Assembly: GCA_025267735.1 (NCBI GenBank)
Contig: CM046293.1
Coordinates: forward strand, 10,936,560 to 11,000,559
Reading direction: 5' to 3'
DNA from: Mactra quadrangularis
Lineage: Eukaryota > Mollusca > Bivalvia > Venerida > Mactridae
Length of the DNA: 64,000 nt
Made by a program: the position numbers and the translations under genes. Positions 22,127 to 34,251 of this stretch are shown one piece after another (the first letter of the stretch is position 1; the number at the start of each line of letters is the position of its first letter). The notes under the pieces are model-generated. The model was not told the DNA's origin. It ran no database searches and saw nothing but the letters and a program-made list of their open reading frames with translations.

Positions 22127-22502
22127 CAGTACCCACCAAAAGTTTGGAGACAATTTCAGATTTTAGGCCTACTGAATAGCTGTTACCTAAAATTTGATAA
22201 CTGTGTATTTTGATATGCTTCGTAGTTTAGCAAATTTTTTTGTTATTATCATAATTATAACTGATACTACAAAAATAGCATAAAAAGCTATGTTATGGAA
22301 AATAATTACAATAAACATGGTTTTGGAGTCTTTAGAATGTCAGATGCTGAATCTTATAAATGTGTTATTTCATGAAGTTTGTTTCCATTTTATCATAAAC
22401 TATGCTTAAATATATTTAAAAAAAATGATTCTACAAAAATAATCATCAAAATTCAAGAATTGTAGTACATTTCGTTTGTCTCCAAACTTTTGGTGGGTAC
22501 TG
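22127..22502. mobile_element. Tc1-type MITE, CAGTACCCACCAAAAGTTTG ends
   Basis: 376 bp flanked by TA on both sides. Inverted ends of at least 27 bp: left CAGTACCCACCAAAAGTTTG, right complement the same. No transposase frame. TA duplications and CAGT ends fit Tc1/mariner. A sister copy is at 54488-54854. Confidence 0.9.
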
Positions 22503-22569
22503 TATATTTAATGGCTACAATGGTCAAAGGTACAACACAGAACCAACAATCAACAAGGCCCTGGATTCT

Positions 22570-22884
22570 GTTTGTTTGTTTGTTTTGTTGGGTTTAACGC
22601 TGGAGCAACACATTTAATAGGTTATATCACAGCGGTCAGTCCACCTACTCACTCCTCCTGGAAAGGCTAAATCTCTGGATTTAGCTGTTAACCAACTACT
22701 AAGCCCAAACTATAGTCAGTGACTGACAACTGCCCTACATAATTATAAATCATTGGTAGGAGGGAGAATGGCCATGGAAATAATTTTATGACCAAGCTCT
22801 ATGAAAGTATGCCCTGCTGGGAATCAAACCCACAACCCCTCAATAAGTAGACTTGCGTGCTACCAACTGAGCTAGCCGCGTGGC
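22570..22884 (-). repeat. tRNA-type SINE, family A, full length
   Basis: Minus-strand head GCTAGCTCAGTTGGTAGCAC, B box GGGTTTGATTCCC, body with GTTGTCAGTCACTGAC-type segment, tail GTTAAACCCAACAAAAC. Similar length and order to 11559-11874. Confidence 0.85.
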
Positions 22885-23230
22885 CGTCCTACTCTTTGCA
22901 GACAAATCATAGAATGACATTATACAGCTCATAAAATAACTACTGTCTTTTTGTCTCTGAAAAATCCTAAGTGATCCTGTGAGTTATTATTACATGTAGC
23001 TCCAAATCCTCCACACAAAAATTGAATCAAGAGGTCATGAGCAAAAATAATTTGTGCAGAGGATTCAGAGTAAACAATTACAGCTCACATGCTGTTGGAC
23101 AAATCAGGTAATAGTAATTGTATGTAGAAATTGAGACTTTCTAATTGTTTGGTTGTTGCAGGAATTTGACAAAGAACAAAGAGTTTGTTTACATTCTGAA
23201 GATCACATGACTATAATATATACCCTGATT

Positions 23231-23315
23231 ACAATATTGCGGGTTTAGCGGGAAACGGTCATAACTCAATATAAGAAAATAGTGAGTTATGACCGATTTG
23301 CGCTAAGCCGACAAT
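23231..23315. mobile_element. Palindromic MITE (GGGTTTAGCGGGAAACGG)
   Basis: About 85 bp whose arms meet around TGAGTTATGACC; ends ATATTG and CAATAT. It could fold into one long hairpin. No coding capacity. Confidence 0.7.
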
Positions 23316-24634
23316 ATAGAAGGTGGATAGGTTTCCATATATAATTTTATCAACATCAAGTATGTATCCTCCTAGGTACATTATCTCAAGTGTTAAGTGT
23401 TTATTTTTCTCTCACTATCTTCATGATGGCTATTCTATGTTGGTTAAATTATTCTTTAATGATATGTTACACCTTTCATAAACTTTTAACTTGATAAATA
23501 AGGTCAAAATGTTTGTTTACTATTTAATGGTCTGACTATATAGAGGCCGGAGATATAACATACTAGCATCTATAAGTGACCATTATTTTCCTCCATTTTT
23601 GTTTTATTATTACACTGATTAGCTATGTAACCAGTTTGACAGATTAATTAGACTCCTAGAATATGAAGAATTGGATCAAAGGGGTTTCAGATTTGGGTAT
23701 TGTTTATTTAGGGTCTATCTTGAGCAGATAGTTTGAATAACTTGGTGCCAGAGCCCTTAGAATATGTTAAATAGGAAAAGGGTCTTTGTTTGTCTAGTGT
23801 CTGAGTTGAATTGATAATTGAGCAGATAGTTCATTAAACTTGGTGCCATACATGAAACCATTATCTGAATATTTTAAATTCAATAATAATGTTTTCTTTG
23901 ACTGTTAATTTTATCATTTATAAGTAAGATACATAGAAAAGGAATCTAAAGTGGCAAATGTTTGGGTATACATGTTTATAGCCTGCCATGAGTGATAATT
24001 TGGTGCCAAACAGGAAACCTTATCGAAACAATTAACTTCTTATGTTAAACAAGAATGGGTTTAAAATTATACAACATAGTTATGGAGTTCAGACTCTTTG
24101 GAAAGATTTAAGTCCAACATAAAACAATAGGCTAAAACTCAATGTATTTATATGGTCGGGTAAATAATTTTGGGAGATATGTTGTAGATACTTATAAAAT
24201 ACCTTCATGGAGTTTGGTCATGAAATATTTCTTTTGGCCATTACTTAGTAGGGTAATTGTCAAACACTGGAATGGGTATATGCTTAGCACCCATCTAGGG
24301 AATGTTAGAAAGACAAATAACCTCGAAAATATCACTGAAAATTTTGAAATGAGACATTGCATTACCTTGATACTGGTCAGCATGGTGAGTTATGGTCATT
24401 TAGATGTGTGGTCAGTATAGACAATGGTAAATTTAGATGTGTGGTCAGTATAGACTTCATACAGACATATTTTATAGTGTATATAAAACAAGTTATTATA
24501 TTGTATTTATGTTAATATTGACAGTTACATTTTATAATTGATTTAGATTGTGTTCTCATTGTTGTGTAGACCACATTTATACAATATAAAAGTAACTATG
24601 CTTTATATGCTATTTTCAACATAAGATATACATC
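23316..24634. other. Intron 1 segment, no gene seen
   Basis: AT-rich. A short tandem of TTAGATGTGTGGTCAGTATA occurs twice at 24399-24454. The open frames here are incidental. Confidence 0.35.
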
Positions 24635-24639
24635 ATTGT

Positions 24640-24838
24640 CAGGCCCTTTTTTCCTTATATAACAGGGGCCGTTTACAGGCGCCTTCCCCTCATGAAATTT
24701 CTTTAAAATCATGCAGTTTTCCCCAAATTTGGAGTTTAACTTGTATTTTTTATTCCCCTCCCTATGAAATTGCAATAAAATGTTCTATTTTAAAAAAAGG
24801 CCCCAGGCCTCTTCCCCGTACAATGAAAAAAAACCCTG
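24640..24838. mobile_element. Short CAGG..CCCTG TIR element with 5-bp duplication
   Basis: Begins CAGGCCCTTTTTTCCTTATA and ends AAAAAAAACCCTG; ATTGT lies directly on both sides (24635-24639, 24839-24843). It shares the TATAACAGGGGCCG segment with the 1.5-kb element at 57698-59206, so it is a short member of that family. Confidence 0.6.
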
Positions 24839-25146
24839 ATTGTGGGGGTCAGTTGTGGTCCCTTGATAGACCTATATCTTTGGGTCATAGCATTTAATCT
24901 TGAACTAATCACATACCCTTACATGGCTGACAACAGTACAATTTGTTTATGCTACTTAAAAATAACTTACAGTCAAAAAATAACTAATGGATAGGTACAT
25001 TTTCCAAATTCTACGGGGGGTCTGGACCCCCCTGACACCCCCCCCCCCTGCTAGATCCCCAAATGTCCTTAAACAGATATCCTGTAGAGCGTTGTCCTAC
25101 AGAATCTCTAAGGTTCCCATGGAGGGTCACATCGAGATGACCTTTA

Positions 25147-25460
25147 TGTCAACCAATCAATGCATAGCTTTCATCTAGACAAAACACTTAATTAATTGCA
25201 TTTTGATTTTGTAATTTCTATTTTAGACCAAGACTTGCGAGCTTTTTTGACAGCGATATAATATTCACAGTCTGCAATTGGACGGCACATTTAAAATTGT
25301 GTGACGTAGATGATGTAAACAAGTTACTAAACATGATGATTTCGTCATGAATATTGTAATGAGAAAGGTCACCTGAACACAACCCTGGTAAGAAAGGGCC
25401 AGATGTAAATTAGGGAGTAGGCGTGCGGAAAATTTTAGATTGGGTTTTAATCAGATTGAC
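25147..25460. repeat. Dispersed repeat R330, copy 2
   Basis: Matches 3546-3858 in order and spacing (CAACCAATCAATGC, TTTCATCTAGACAAAACACT, AATTTTAGATT). Upstream at 25013-25056 is a C-rich stretch. Confidence 0.65.
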
Positions 25461-25876
25461 AACAGCACTGCCCAACATGATACATATATAGGTAGTAGAA
25501 TGATCACAGAAAATATTTCATAACCAAACTTCATACAGGTATTGTTCATTTTTTCTCAACTGTCAAAACATGAATAATTTCACGGTGAATGCGTTTGTTA
25601 AAATTATTGTCGTAATACACCCATGAGTTTCCGAAAGTGTGTATTATGATTGAGTAAAGCTTCTTATGCCATACGATAAGTTTAAGTTAAGATATTTTTA
25701 ATAAAAATTAGGCCGCCAGTACAAAAACAATGCATTCAGTCACCGTGAAATTATTCAAGCTTTGACAGTTGAGAAAAAACAGACAATAATTATTATGTAG
25801 GTCCCTCCCTAAAACGGAACCAGCAAACACTGGATTCGTAATAGGATGTGATACCAACTGAGCTCAGTGGGCGAGT
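25461..25876 (-). repeat. Family A SINE split by a MITE
   Basis: Bases 25461-25540 hold the SINE body (ACTGCCCAACATGA, AATATTTCATAACCAAACTT) and 25805-25876 its tRNA head (minus-strand CCACTGAGCTCAGTTGG with degraded B box). The two parts are separated by the palindromic insert at about 25545-25795. Confidence 0.65.
25545..25795. mobile_element. Palindromic MITE with ~45-bp arms inside a SINE
   Basis: Left arm TTTTTTCTCAACTGTCAAA then ATGAATAATTTCACGGTGA; right arm is its complement (TCACCGTGAAATTATTCA, TTTGACAGTTGAGAAAAAA). Interior about 150 bp without ORF. The outermost bases read ATTGT at left and ACAAT at right. Confidence 0.75.
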
Positions 25877-26213
25877 TTCAGTGATTTTTTTACAAGTGAG
25901 TTAAAGTTATTTATTTAAAACATGACTAAAACATGGGAACAACTGAGGCTCCACTTATCATAGTCCCAGTACCTCAAGAATACTGGTGAAAACGTGAAAC
26001 ATGCATTTATCATATTAAAAATAAATGACATATTTTACCATATATTATGAAACATCATGACCAAGTATTAAAATTTTTGATATTTCTGTCACCAAGAAAG
26101 TCTAAGTGTTACATTTATAACACATGATATAATGAGAAGTGACTGGTAGACATGTTACAAGTGCTTCAAGTATCAAGTCTATATACACATTGATGAATAT
26201 TATTCAACTCTTA

Positions 26214-26309
26214 AGTGGCTCATATATAAACCCCATTGATTTAAATACTCACTATAGTACTGCTATACTCACGGTGGATTTAAATCAGCGCAGTTAATGT
26301 ATGTGCCAC
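26214..26309. mobile_element. Palindromic MITE (ACCCCACTGATTTAAATACTC), copy 1
   Basis: About 95 bp, ends AGTGGC.CATATATAA and TTAATGTATGTGCCAC. Arms are complementary through ATTTAAAT. Other copies lie at 27337-27493, 45174-45325, 55200-55309 and 55507-55616. Confidence 0.7.
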
Positions 26310-26689
26310 AGAAAGTTGAATACAAATTAACAAATTATCAAACTATATAGTTTACTGAGGTTTTATCTCTTTTAATCCATCTCACCACCATCACTGCACT
26401 TATACATTTATTTAAAAATTTCTCCCTTTATCCCTCTGATTTTTCCCTTTAATCTCATCTGTACTGGCCAATTTCCTAAGCCTATCGCTAGCTATTGCCT
26501 TGTCCTCTGGAAAATTTGATTTGATATCACATGCTTTTAACTTATGGAGTGAGAAGGGTATCAGGGGAAAAAGGGGCTAGGTAGTGATACTCTTAGGAAA
26601 CTGACCCTACATGAATGAATCCTCCTTTCCTCCAATTCACTTATGTTAATAATACCCATACTCCATTTACCATGGCCCTCTCCCCTCTG

Positions 26690-26826
26690 CATTTACCAAG
26701 CCACCCCTGCATTTACCAAGCCTCTTCCCCCTGCATTTACCAAGCCACCCTTGCATTTACCAAGCCTCTTCCCCTTGCATTTACCAAGCCACCCCTGCAT
26801 TTACCAAGCCCCTCCCCCTGCATTTA
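26690..26826. repeat. Minisatellite of alternating TGCATTTACCAAGCC units
   Basis: Units of about 20 bp (ending CCACCCC) alternate with units of about 24 bp (ending CCTCTTCCCC), six to seven in total, a two-level tandem repeat. Confidence 0.88.
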
Positions 26827-27119
26827 ATCATTTATAGCACTCTTGTGTCTTCCGTATCCCTCCCAATCTTCCCATACATTTATATATGAAATATCTCTAC
26901 ATTATCTCACTCACTTAAGGCTAATGGTCTATATCTCATGTATGCCTACTTATAGTTAAGGACGAGTCTACATACATATATCTTATACAATACATTAAAG
27001 AAAACTCCTCCTTGGTTCAAGACAACATTCTTCTATATTTGATCATCAAACACATACTTACATGATTCACCAATCAAGTCATTTTTATTCCTCAGTCACC
27101 CTTTGTCATTCCCTTTGAA

Positions 27120-27178
27120 TAGGTCAGTGCAAAACTAGTCTAACAATATTTAAATAAAGAAGGATATAGACAAGAATT
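27120..27178. mobile_element. Palindromic MITE (GTCAGTGCAAAACTAG), degraded copy
   Basis: Begins GGTCAGTGCAAAACTAGTCT and continues AAATAAAGAAGGATATAGAC. The right arm is partly lost. Confidence 0.55.
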
Positions 27179-27336
27179 GTAGGGACATATCAGTTCAAAC
27201 TATAGAATGCATTATTATAATCATTATTATACTTTTTCATTTTATAAGCCATTTTCCATCATAACAAGAAAATTTAGCCTGAGTTTTACATGCACTTAGG
27301 ATTATAATAAAATTAATGACATTGTAACTTATCTGT

Positions 27337-27493
27337 CAGTGAGGTATACATAAACTCCACTCATTTAAATGCTCAATATTTGTTTGATAATTTTACACCA
27401 TATATTAGTATGGATATCTACTTTTATCGATCATGGGTACAGAAGTACTGCAATGAGTATTTCAATTAGCAGGGTTAATGTATGCACCATTGA
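27337..27493. mobile_element. Palindromic MITE (ACCCCACTGATTTAAATACTC), copy 2
   Basis: Ends CAGTG..GTATACATAA and TTAATGTATGCACCATTG. It lies only 126 bp downstream of the alternative first exon's donor. Confidence 0.65.
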
Positions 27494-27618
27494 CAGTTGA
27501 ATAAAATTTACTAATAACCATAAGAACATCACGACAGAACATACAAGTACAGATAGATTTATTACTTGCATACAGTATTTAAATCAGCAGGGTAAAATTG
27601 ACTAATAACATATATTAC

Positions 27619-28134
27619 CTGTATATATACAGCAGAAGAATGACTAGTAGGTACATGTTGTTGATGTTGTTGTTGTTGTTGTTGAGAGGTAGAATGATAC
27701 TTTCCTGTAGGTAATCCTATATGACTAGGAGACACACTTTTGACATGAGCTTGACGACCACTATGTACAACTGGTCGACAAACTTTCCGTGACGAGGCTA
27801 ATTGTTCAATAGTAACTGGCGTACATTTCCCATAATGGATAGCACCACATGCCAAGTTCTCTCCCTTTACGCCTCCATAGTCACATGTTTGACAGTGATG
27901 TAACGCCCGTCGCCATTTTAGTTCAATTCGGCTACTATAGTATAATGTCACTTTAGAGTGGACGTATTTTACGCAAGCACCATTGGGCGCTAATATTTCA
28001 CTCATTTTAACAACATTGTTATTATGGTTGATATTGCTTCTTATGTTGTTATTCAATTTTACTCCATTTTTCACAAACCCTACCGGCAACTTTACCGGCG
28101 GAGATTCGAAAATCACTTCCTCCTTGGTTAACAT
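27619..28134 (-). CDS. PPP2R3: PPP2R3 alternative first exon (internal-promoter isoform)
   Basis: 172 codons from an ATG at 28134, with an in-frame TAG three codons upstream, to a CAG|GTAATA donor in phase 0, so it can splice in frame to 18566 exactly as exon 1 does. The resulting protein would be about 647 residues. The N-terminus starts MLTKEEVIFESPPVKLP, then has Asn-rich, Cys-containing (residues about 80-105) and Gln/His-rich stretches; the Gln run is encoded by a CAA repeat near 27660-27690. I do not recognise a domain in it. Its size, open frame and matching phase argue for a real isoform-specific first exon, like the alternative N-termini of vertebrate PPP2R3A (PR130/PR72). Transcript support is inferred. 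Confidence 0.8.
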
Positions 28135-31100
28135 ATTTAACTAATTAAACGCCAATTAAAATAGTTACGAAAAATTCATGTACCAACAGTATGACCGAGT
28201 TTATTCATACAATGATTTCACTTTAAACTGTCAACCTACGCTAGTCAAATCCATCTTCGTTGCTCCATAATAAATATTTTATGTTCATTTCATAATATAT
28301 ACAAAGTTCTGAACTCTGAACTTGATTTATCTTTAAGAACTGCAAGGAATAAATTTCACAATAAAATCTTTGACCGAAACATTTATCAGATCTCAAACCA
28401 TCAGTCAATATTGATTGACAGGAACATAAATAAGATTTTATATAATTAATATACTCCCATTCATCTAAACTTCCTTTTATTAAGTATGAGTATTAAATTT
28501 TGAATGAAATACTAACAGTAAATAAATCTTAACAGATAACTTCAAATAAAAACGAGCCCCATCCTTTTAATTATTTAATATAAAGTAGGTCAACCTACGT
28601 CCTTACTTCTGAAAGGTTTAACTATGACACTTTTACAATGAAATAAAAGAAAATAAATTAAGCATTGATCCGGACATGATATTATTTGATTTAAAAAGCG
28701 TTAAATCAATTAACTAAGGCTTGACAAATCTGAGATTGTGATTTGCCCTCCTTGAGATTTTATGTACACAAACATTCCTGTAGATTTTGAAAGATACAAG
28801 TATTAATTCAACAGTAAATACGATACAATAATGATATGACCAAAAAATTATCAGAAGCCAAAAATTAAGATCCTTGAGGTAAAAAATTACAAAATTCACG
28901 ACCTAATTAACTGATTAGTATCTCTAATTGGTCGTAATTAACCTTGCAATGAACAGAGTTTTTATTGTAACACAAACCTTTAAACATATTTGCTGCACTA
29001 AACTGACATACGATCTATCAATACAAAACGTTAACAAAATATACTGCATTGATTGTGCATAGGTTGATAATTAAAGACCACAGACACTTTAAATAGACAT
29101 TTTCAAACAAAATTACAGGCAGACATAAACATCAGACATAATTATCAAAATAAATGTGAAGAAATAACCTTCGAAAATGATTAAAAAATGAAATATCAAG
29201 CAGCAAATCTTTCATAGTGCGGAAAGAAAAAACCCTAAAATTTTACATGAAACAGAATAACATCAGAAAGTGACACATAATTCCAAATAATTAAACAATT
29301 AAAATCACTAATCATACAAATACAACCACCTTCCATTTTTTTATATTTTCAATTTAGCGAGCTATATCCCAGACTAGTTAGAAATGATAAAATATTATGT
29401 TAAACACAAAATAATTGGAAACTATCCACAGAAAAACAAATTAAATTACACAATGAACAACACTAATCCATTTTGTAATACAAATTATCCGATACAAATT
29501 GATAGTAATGTTTTTAAGAGACACTGTAGATTGGTCACGCAAAATTTTTGATAGGCTATCGATAGGTCATGTAAACTTTGTAAAAAAATGTAATCTTAAG
29601 CTGGCATACCAATGAGATGTGATTATGTATCAAACAAGAGTACCAGCATACTGTATATGTAAAAATATCCGCAAGAAAAAATTACATAATTTTTCAAAAT
29701 TTAGTGGTTTTAACATTTCTGTCAAGAAATTTCTAATGTTAACAGCGAATTCTGAAAGGTATATTTTTATTTCTGATACATGCGGATATGATTTCTACCA
29801 CTTCAGTAACGAAGATAAAAAAAGACAGAAAAAAGTTTCCCGCAAAATTATCTCCATATATGGTATTATATACAATACATGACCAGACGATATCTCCGAG
29901 GAATGACTGTCCAGAATACTGTATTATTGTAATGGTCAAGAATTCCTGTCAGTCACAATGGTCAAACATGGTCAGAGAATGGTCAGACAGTTGGTCATCA
30001 ATATCTTATGTAGATTTACCATTCAAATAAAATCCCTACGAGAATTTAAGAAAATCAAGACATCATACAGTAAATAAATCCCAACGTTGACCCAGTATAG
30101 TCCACATGTATATACAACCACATACTAACACATTGTAACAGTCACTAAGTTGAAAATTACTGAATTAATGTAATACATACTTTATATACTAAGTAGTGTT
30201 TATTCATGAATGTTTATATCGTTAGATTAATTAACATAAATTATGACTTATCTTTAACAATGTGCCGTTCATAAAAAAATACGCTTAATAATTGATACGC
30301 TATTTTAATCCATTTTTAATCCATTTTCACTTATTTTCGCTATAACGCCAACACAGAATTTATGTAAGAGATTAGAGTTTGACTCAAGGCACCGTTAAGA
30401 CACATACCTATGATTAACGAAACCGAGAGTGATTAATATTTATAAGTAACAATTACTTTTCACAATCTAAATAAATCACTATAAAGTTAGTCATCACATT
30501 AAACTACCCAGAGCATTAGCACAATTTATCATGTTATACACTTAATAGTTGATCTAAAAGACAAAAAAAATTAACTAGCCAAACTGTTATTTACAAGTTC
30601 TTCACTAGCCAGAATAAATTCTCAATAGCTCCGTGTTTTGAACTAGTTACTGAAGGCTATGACTGTCAAATTGTATAATAAGATATAACCTACATATAAT
30701 AAATCCAATCATGACAGACAAGTATGTCTCGAAAATAAATAAATATAATAAAATAACAGTAAAAACATAACTATAATCGAAGACACTTATTTACACCATA
30801 TGATACTATTTTGATATCATATTAACTATGTTACAACTGTATTATATAAGTGTTTTAGGCTAGCAATAAAATATTGGTTTCTAGTGTCCCAGACAGGATT
30901 TTTCAGAGCAAGTAAGAATTCAACAGAGAATCTAAATTCTGATTTATTGTATGGCCAGAGAGGGGGGAGGGGGCATAAGTAAAATGTTACTGTTAAGAAC
31001 TTGAAAAAGTAGCAAAAAATCGTCCTAAAGGTTTAATTAGGCAGTGTGCTCTAAAAATTGTTTTAAATTTCTTATTAACATTAGCAGTTGGTTGACTAAA

Positions 31101-31390
31101 CCCCAAATTTCAAGTTAGTCAAGTAAAGTTCATAAATACAAGGGCCTAAAAATTTTAAAGGTACAGTCAAAGAACAGGGTTTGACATTGATTTAAAAGTT
31201 GGTCGTCCATTAGGACAACCAGCTCTACATCTCACTAGCCTTAACCAAATGTTTACTAGCAGTAGCAAGAAGCCCAAACCCAAATATACGTCATCAGGGG
31301 CAATAGGGCAACCCGGTGGAACTACAAAAAATATCTATAGGAGCCTGGAGATTTTTGAAAGGACAGTAAAGGCATGACAAACAAATGTAT
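28135..31390. promoter_or_regulatory. Presumed promoter side of the internal first exon; otherwise featureless intron
   Basis: Sequence to the right of 28134 lies upstream of the alternative first exon, so a promoter and 5' UTR are expected here. I can see no convincing TATA or initiator and no CpG-rich block. The stretch has unusually few recognisable repeats compared with its surroundings, which would fit selective constraint but does not prove it. Confidence 0.3.
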
Positions 31391-32120
31391 CAGTATTATT
31401 ATTATTTGGCCTTACAACAATCTAAATGATTTGGGTTTATAATGGTATCAGTATTATTATTATTTGGCCTTACAACAATCTGAATGATTTGGGTTTATAA
31501 TGGTATCAGTATTATAAATATTTGGCCTTACAACAATCTGAATGATTTGGGTTTATAATGGTATCAGTATTATTAATATTTGGCCTTACAACAATCTGAA
31601 TGATTTGGGTTTATAATGGTATCAGTATTATTAATATTTGGCCTTACAACAATCTGAATGATTTGGGTTTATAATAGTATCAGTATTATTAATATTTGGC
31701 CTTACAACAATCTGAATGATTTGGGTTTATAATGATATCAGTATTATTATTATTTGGCCTTACAACAATCTAAATGATTTGGGTTTATAATGGTATCAGT
31801 ATTATTATTATTTGGCCTTACAACAATCTGAATGATTTGGGTTTATAATGATATCAGGGCTGAGTTCAGTTACCGCGAACGTTACAGAACGTTCCGTAAC
31901 GATACATTCGGAACTCCTCGATCATTTGCTGCGAATAATCTCGGACATATTTAGACGCTATTTTGAAACTACCGGTGTTACAGTAAACAATTATATGGCC
32001 GAGGAGTTACGAATGTATCGTTATGTAACGTTCTGTAACGTTCGCGGTAACTGAACTCAGCCCAGTATTATTAATATTTGGCCTTACAACAATCTGAATG
32101 ATTTGGGTTTATAATGGGAG
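31391..32120. repeat. 58-bp tandem array, nine copies, last split by a MITE
   Basis: CAGTATTATT starts copies at 31391, 31449, 31507, 31565, 31623, 31681, 31739, 31797 and 31855, exactly 58 bp apart. Each includes TTTGGCCTTACAACAATCT and GATTTGGGTTTATAAT. The ninth copy is interrupted after its first three bases and resumes at 32063. Confidence 0.95.
31858..32062. mobile_element. PIF/Harbinger-like MITE with ~64-bp TIRs and CAG target duplication
   Basis: 205 bp. Left arm GGCTGAGTTCAGTTACCGCG then AACGTTACAGAACGTT; right arm is its complement, nearly perfect over about 64 bp. CAG at 31855-31857 is repeated at 32063-32065, and removing the element plus one CAG restores a perfect 58-bp repeat unit. 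A 3-bp duplication of CWG form and GGC ends fit PIF/Harbinger. Confidence 0.88.
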
Positions 32121-32712
32121 CTATAACATTCCTGATAATTACTCTACCATAGTAATTATAACAGTACATAATGTCTACTCCAGCATGAATCTACATTGTT
32201 TAAGGGTTTATTTCATACAATAAACAAATAAAAAACTAATCTGTTGATATGAGAGGTGGGGTGTGTGTGGAGGGGGGGGGGGTGACAGGTTAAAGAGATA
32301 ATCTTACAATAAAACATTCTATCATCTTATTACTGGTTCTATTATTTAGGTCCACACACCTTATAATAAATCCTTAAACTAAACCTTGTATTGTATAATA
32401 CAGTAACACGTTGATAATCCAACATTGACTAGCCAAGGACAAAAAATATGTACATATTTGTATATAAAATCAGAAGTCATTCCAATATCTATATCTTCAA
32501 AAATCTATTATCACTGATCTACCGGTATTACATTAATTTTGGTGTTTCTTGTATTGTATGGATTGCAAAATCAATATAAATATTTGTTCTTAAATTAAGA
32601 ATTTAATTTGGACATTGTGTCATTATCAAACCACTTAGAATCTTGTTTTCATTATTTGTTTGTGGCCTCATTATCTTAATATTATAAAAACATGTCTAGA
32701 TAAAAAATATGA

Positions 32713-32980
32713 CAAGAAATGTAATGTGGAAACCACATTAAAGCCAGATTTAAAAACTTTAACACAAAAATTACATTACTATCTTATTCTGTTCATGGCA
32801 TGGTATGTTATCATTGTATGAAGTTTCATAAATATGTGACAATAAATGGCAGAGATATATGCTAAATTAAAAACTTTAACGCAATTGTTAACGACACCGG
32901 ACGCCCGCCCACCCAACCGCCCGATCACCCGCCCACCCGAGTTTTGCCAAACTATTAACCGAATTTTTTCGTTAAAAAGG
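32713..32980 (-). repeat. R320 hairpin-ended repeat, copy 5
   Basis: Starts CAAGAAATGTAATGTGGAAA, internally shortened near 32770 and ends abruptly after TTTTTTCGTTAAAAA. The GC-rich segment contains repeated CCGCCCACCC. Confidence 0.85.
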
Positions 32981-33179
32981 GTACTCAGTCAATAGAGATT
33001 TTACTGTATTCAATGAGGCACTGAGTAATTTGATATATCTAGGGTATAAGGACTTCATTGAGGTCCCTGATTCATTGTATAACAATGTTACAAATTATTT
33101 GTACATTGCAGGAACATGAGCAGAATTTTAACCACATGAATTTTAATACTGTAGATACATAAAAGAAAGTTCAAATATA

Positions 33180-33246
33180 GATGGGTTATCGTAAAACTAA
33201 CTGTATGCAAATAAAGAAGGATGTAGACTAGTTTTGCACTGACACA
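33180..33246. mobile_element. Palindromic MITE (GCAAAACTAGTC), copy
   Basis: Begins ATGGGTTATCGTAAAACTAA and ends GTAGACTAGTTTTGCACTGA. About 67 bp. Confidence 0.6.
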
Positions 33247-33710
33247 TTCATATAGACACAATATCATTGAACATGAAACATTGAAAATGAGTTAACCACT
33301 ATATAATGATTTTGGTATCATTTCATGACAGGGGAAAATGACAGGTACTCATGAATGGTAACATTATATTGAATTGTACCCAGATTATTGAAGGGGCCAA
33401 AGACTATCAAAGATGCCATCATCTTCTTCGTAAGGGACAGGAATCCAATCTGGATTGTACTAAGTCCCGCCATAAAACCCAAATAAGTACAAGTAAGGAA
33501 TACAAAGTCCTTTTTTACCACAAGACCACAACTATGCAACCAGATACCTTACTGAAAGTTTGAAGTATGGGTGTTCAAGGCTGTAAGAGGTATTAAGTTT
33601 TGACTTCTTTCCTAGCTGTTATCAATATCAATATTTTTTCAGTAGCAACAGTGGCCAGCTCAAGAAGCCAAGAACTATAGAGAGATTAGAAAACAAACTT
33701 TAATGTAATA

Positions 33711-33877
33711 CAGTAAAGTTCCACTATGAAGACCAGAAAAATTGATGGTCTTAATAGCGAAACGGTCTTATTATAGAGACCCTTTTGTTCACAAATTAAG
33801 CATTTGGGTCTTAATAATTGTCAAAAATCACATGATTTTAAAATAACAAAAGTGGTCTTAATAGCAGAACTTTACTG
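33711..33877. mobile_element. Mariner-type MITE, CAGTAAAGTTCC ends, TA flanks
   Basis: 167 bp; left CAGTAAAGTTCCACTAT, right ATAGCAGAACTTTACTG, each flanked by TA. Internal arms carry GGTCTTAATAGCG and AGTGGTCTTAATAGC. Family member of 19897-20108; a one-ended relic starts at 48622. Confidence 0.85.
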
Positions 33878-34251
33878 TATAAGTTATAATTCTAACATAG
33901 GCACGTGCGTTTTCACTCTTTATTTAATGTGACGTCATCTATGCTTTATTATTCAACAAAATATAGCTCGTGACGGCTGTTGAAATTTTACTCCCCACGT
34001 TAAATGCGCAAAGCCGAAAATGGCGCCCGAGTTTATAAGGGTTGACTTTTACAATTTGGTTTCTATTCTATAATTAAGATTTTAATATTTTTTGTTCGGA
34101 ATAAGAAACACGTATCTGTGAGAATTGTGTAAATAAATGCTATTTTCGGCCTTTGCACTGGGGTGGATTTCAACAGCATGACGTTTCTGACAGTTAAAAA
34201 TAGTTCTATAAATATATCTTTTCTACGGATGTATTTTACGATGTTAGAATC

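Noticed and set aside
26615..26837. Pro/Leu-rich open frames
   Set aside because: Translation of the TGCATTTACCAAGCC minisatellite in two frames.
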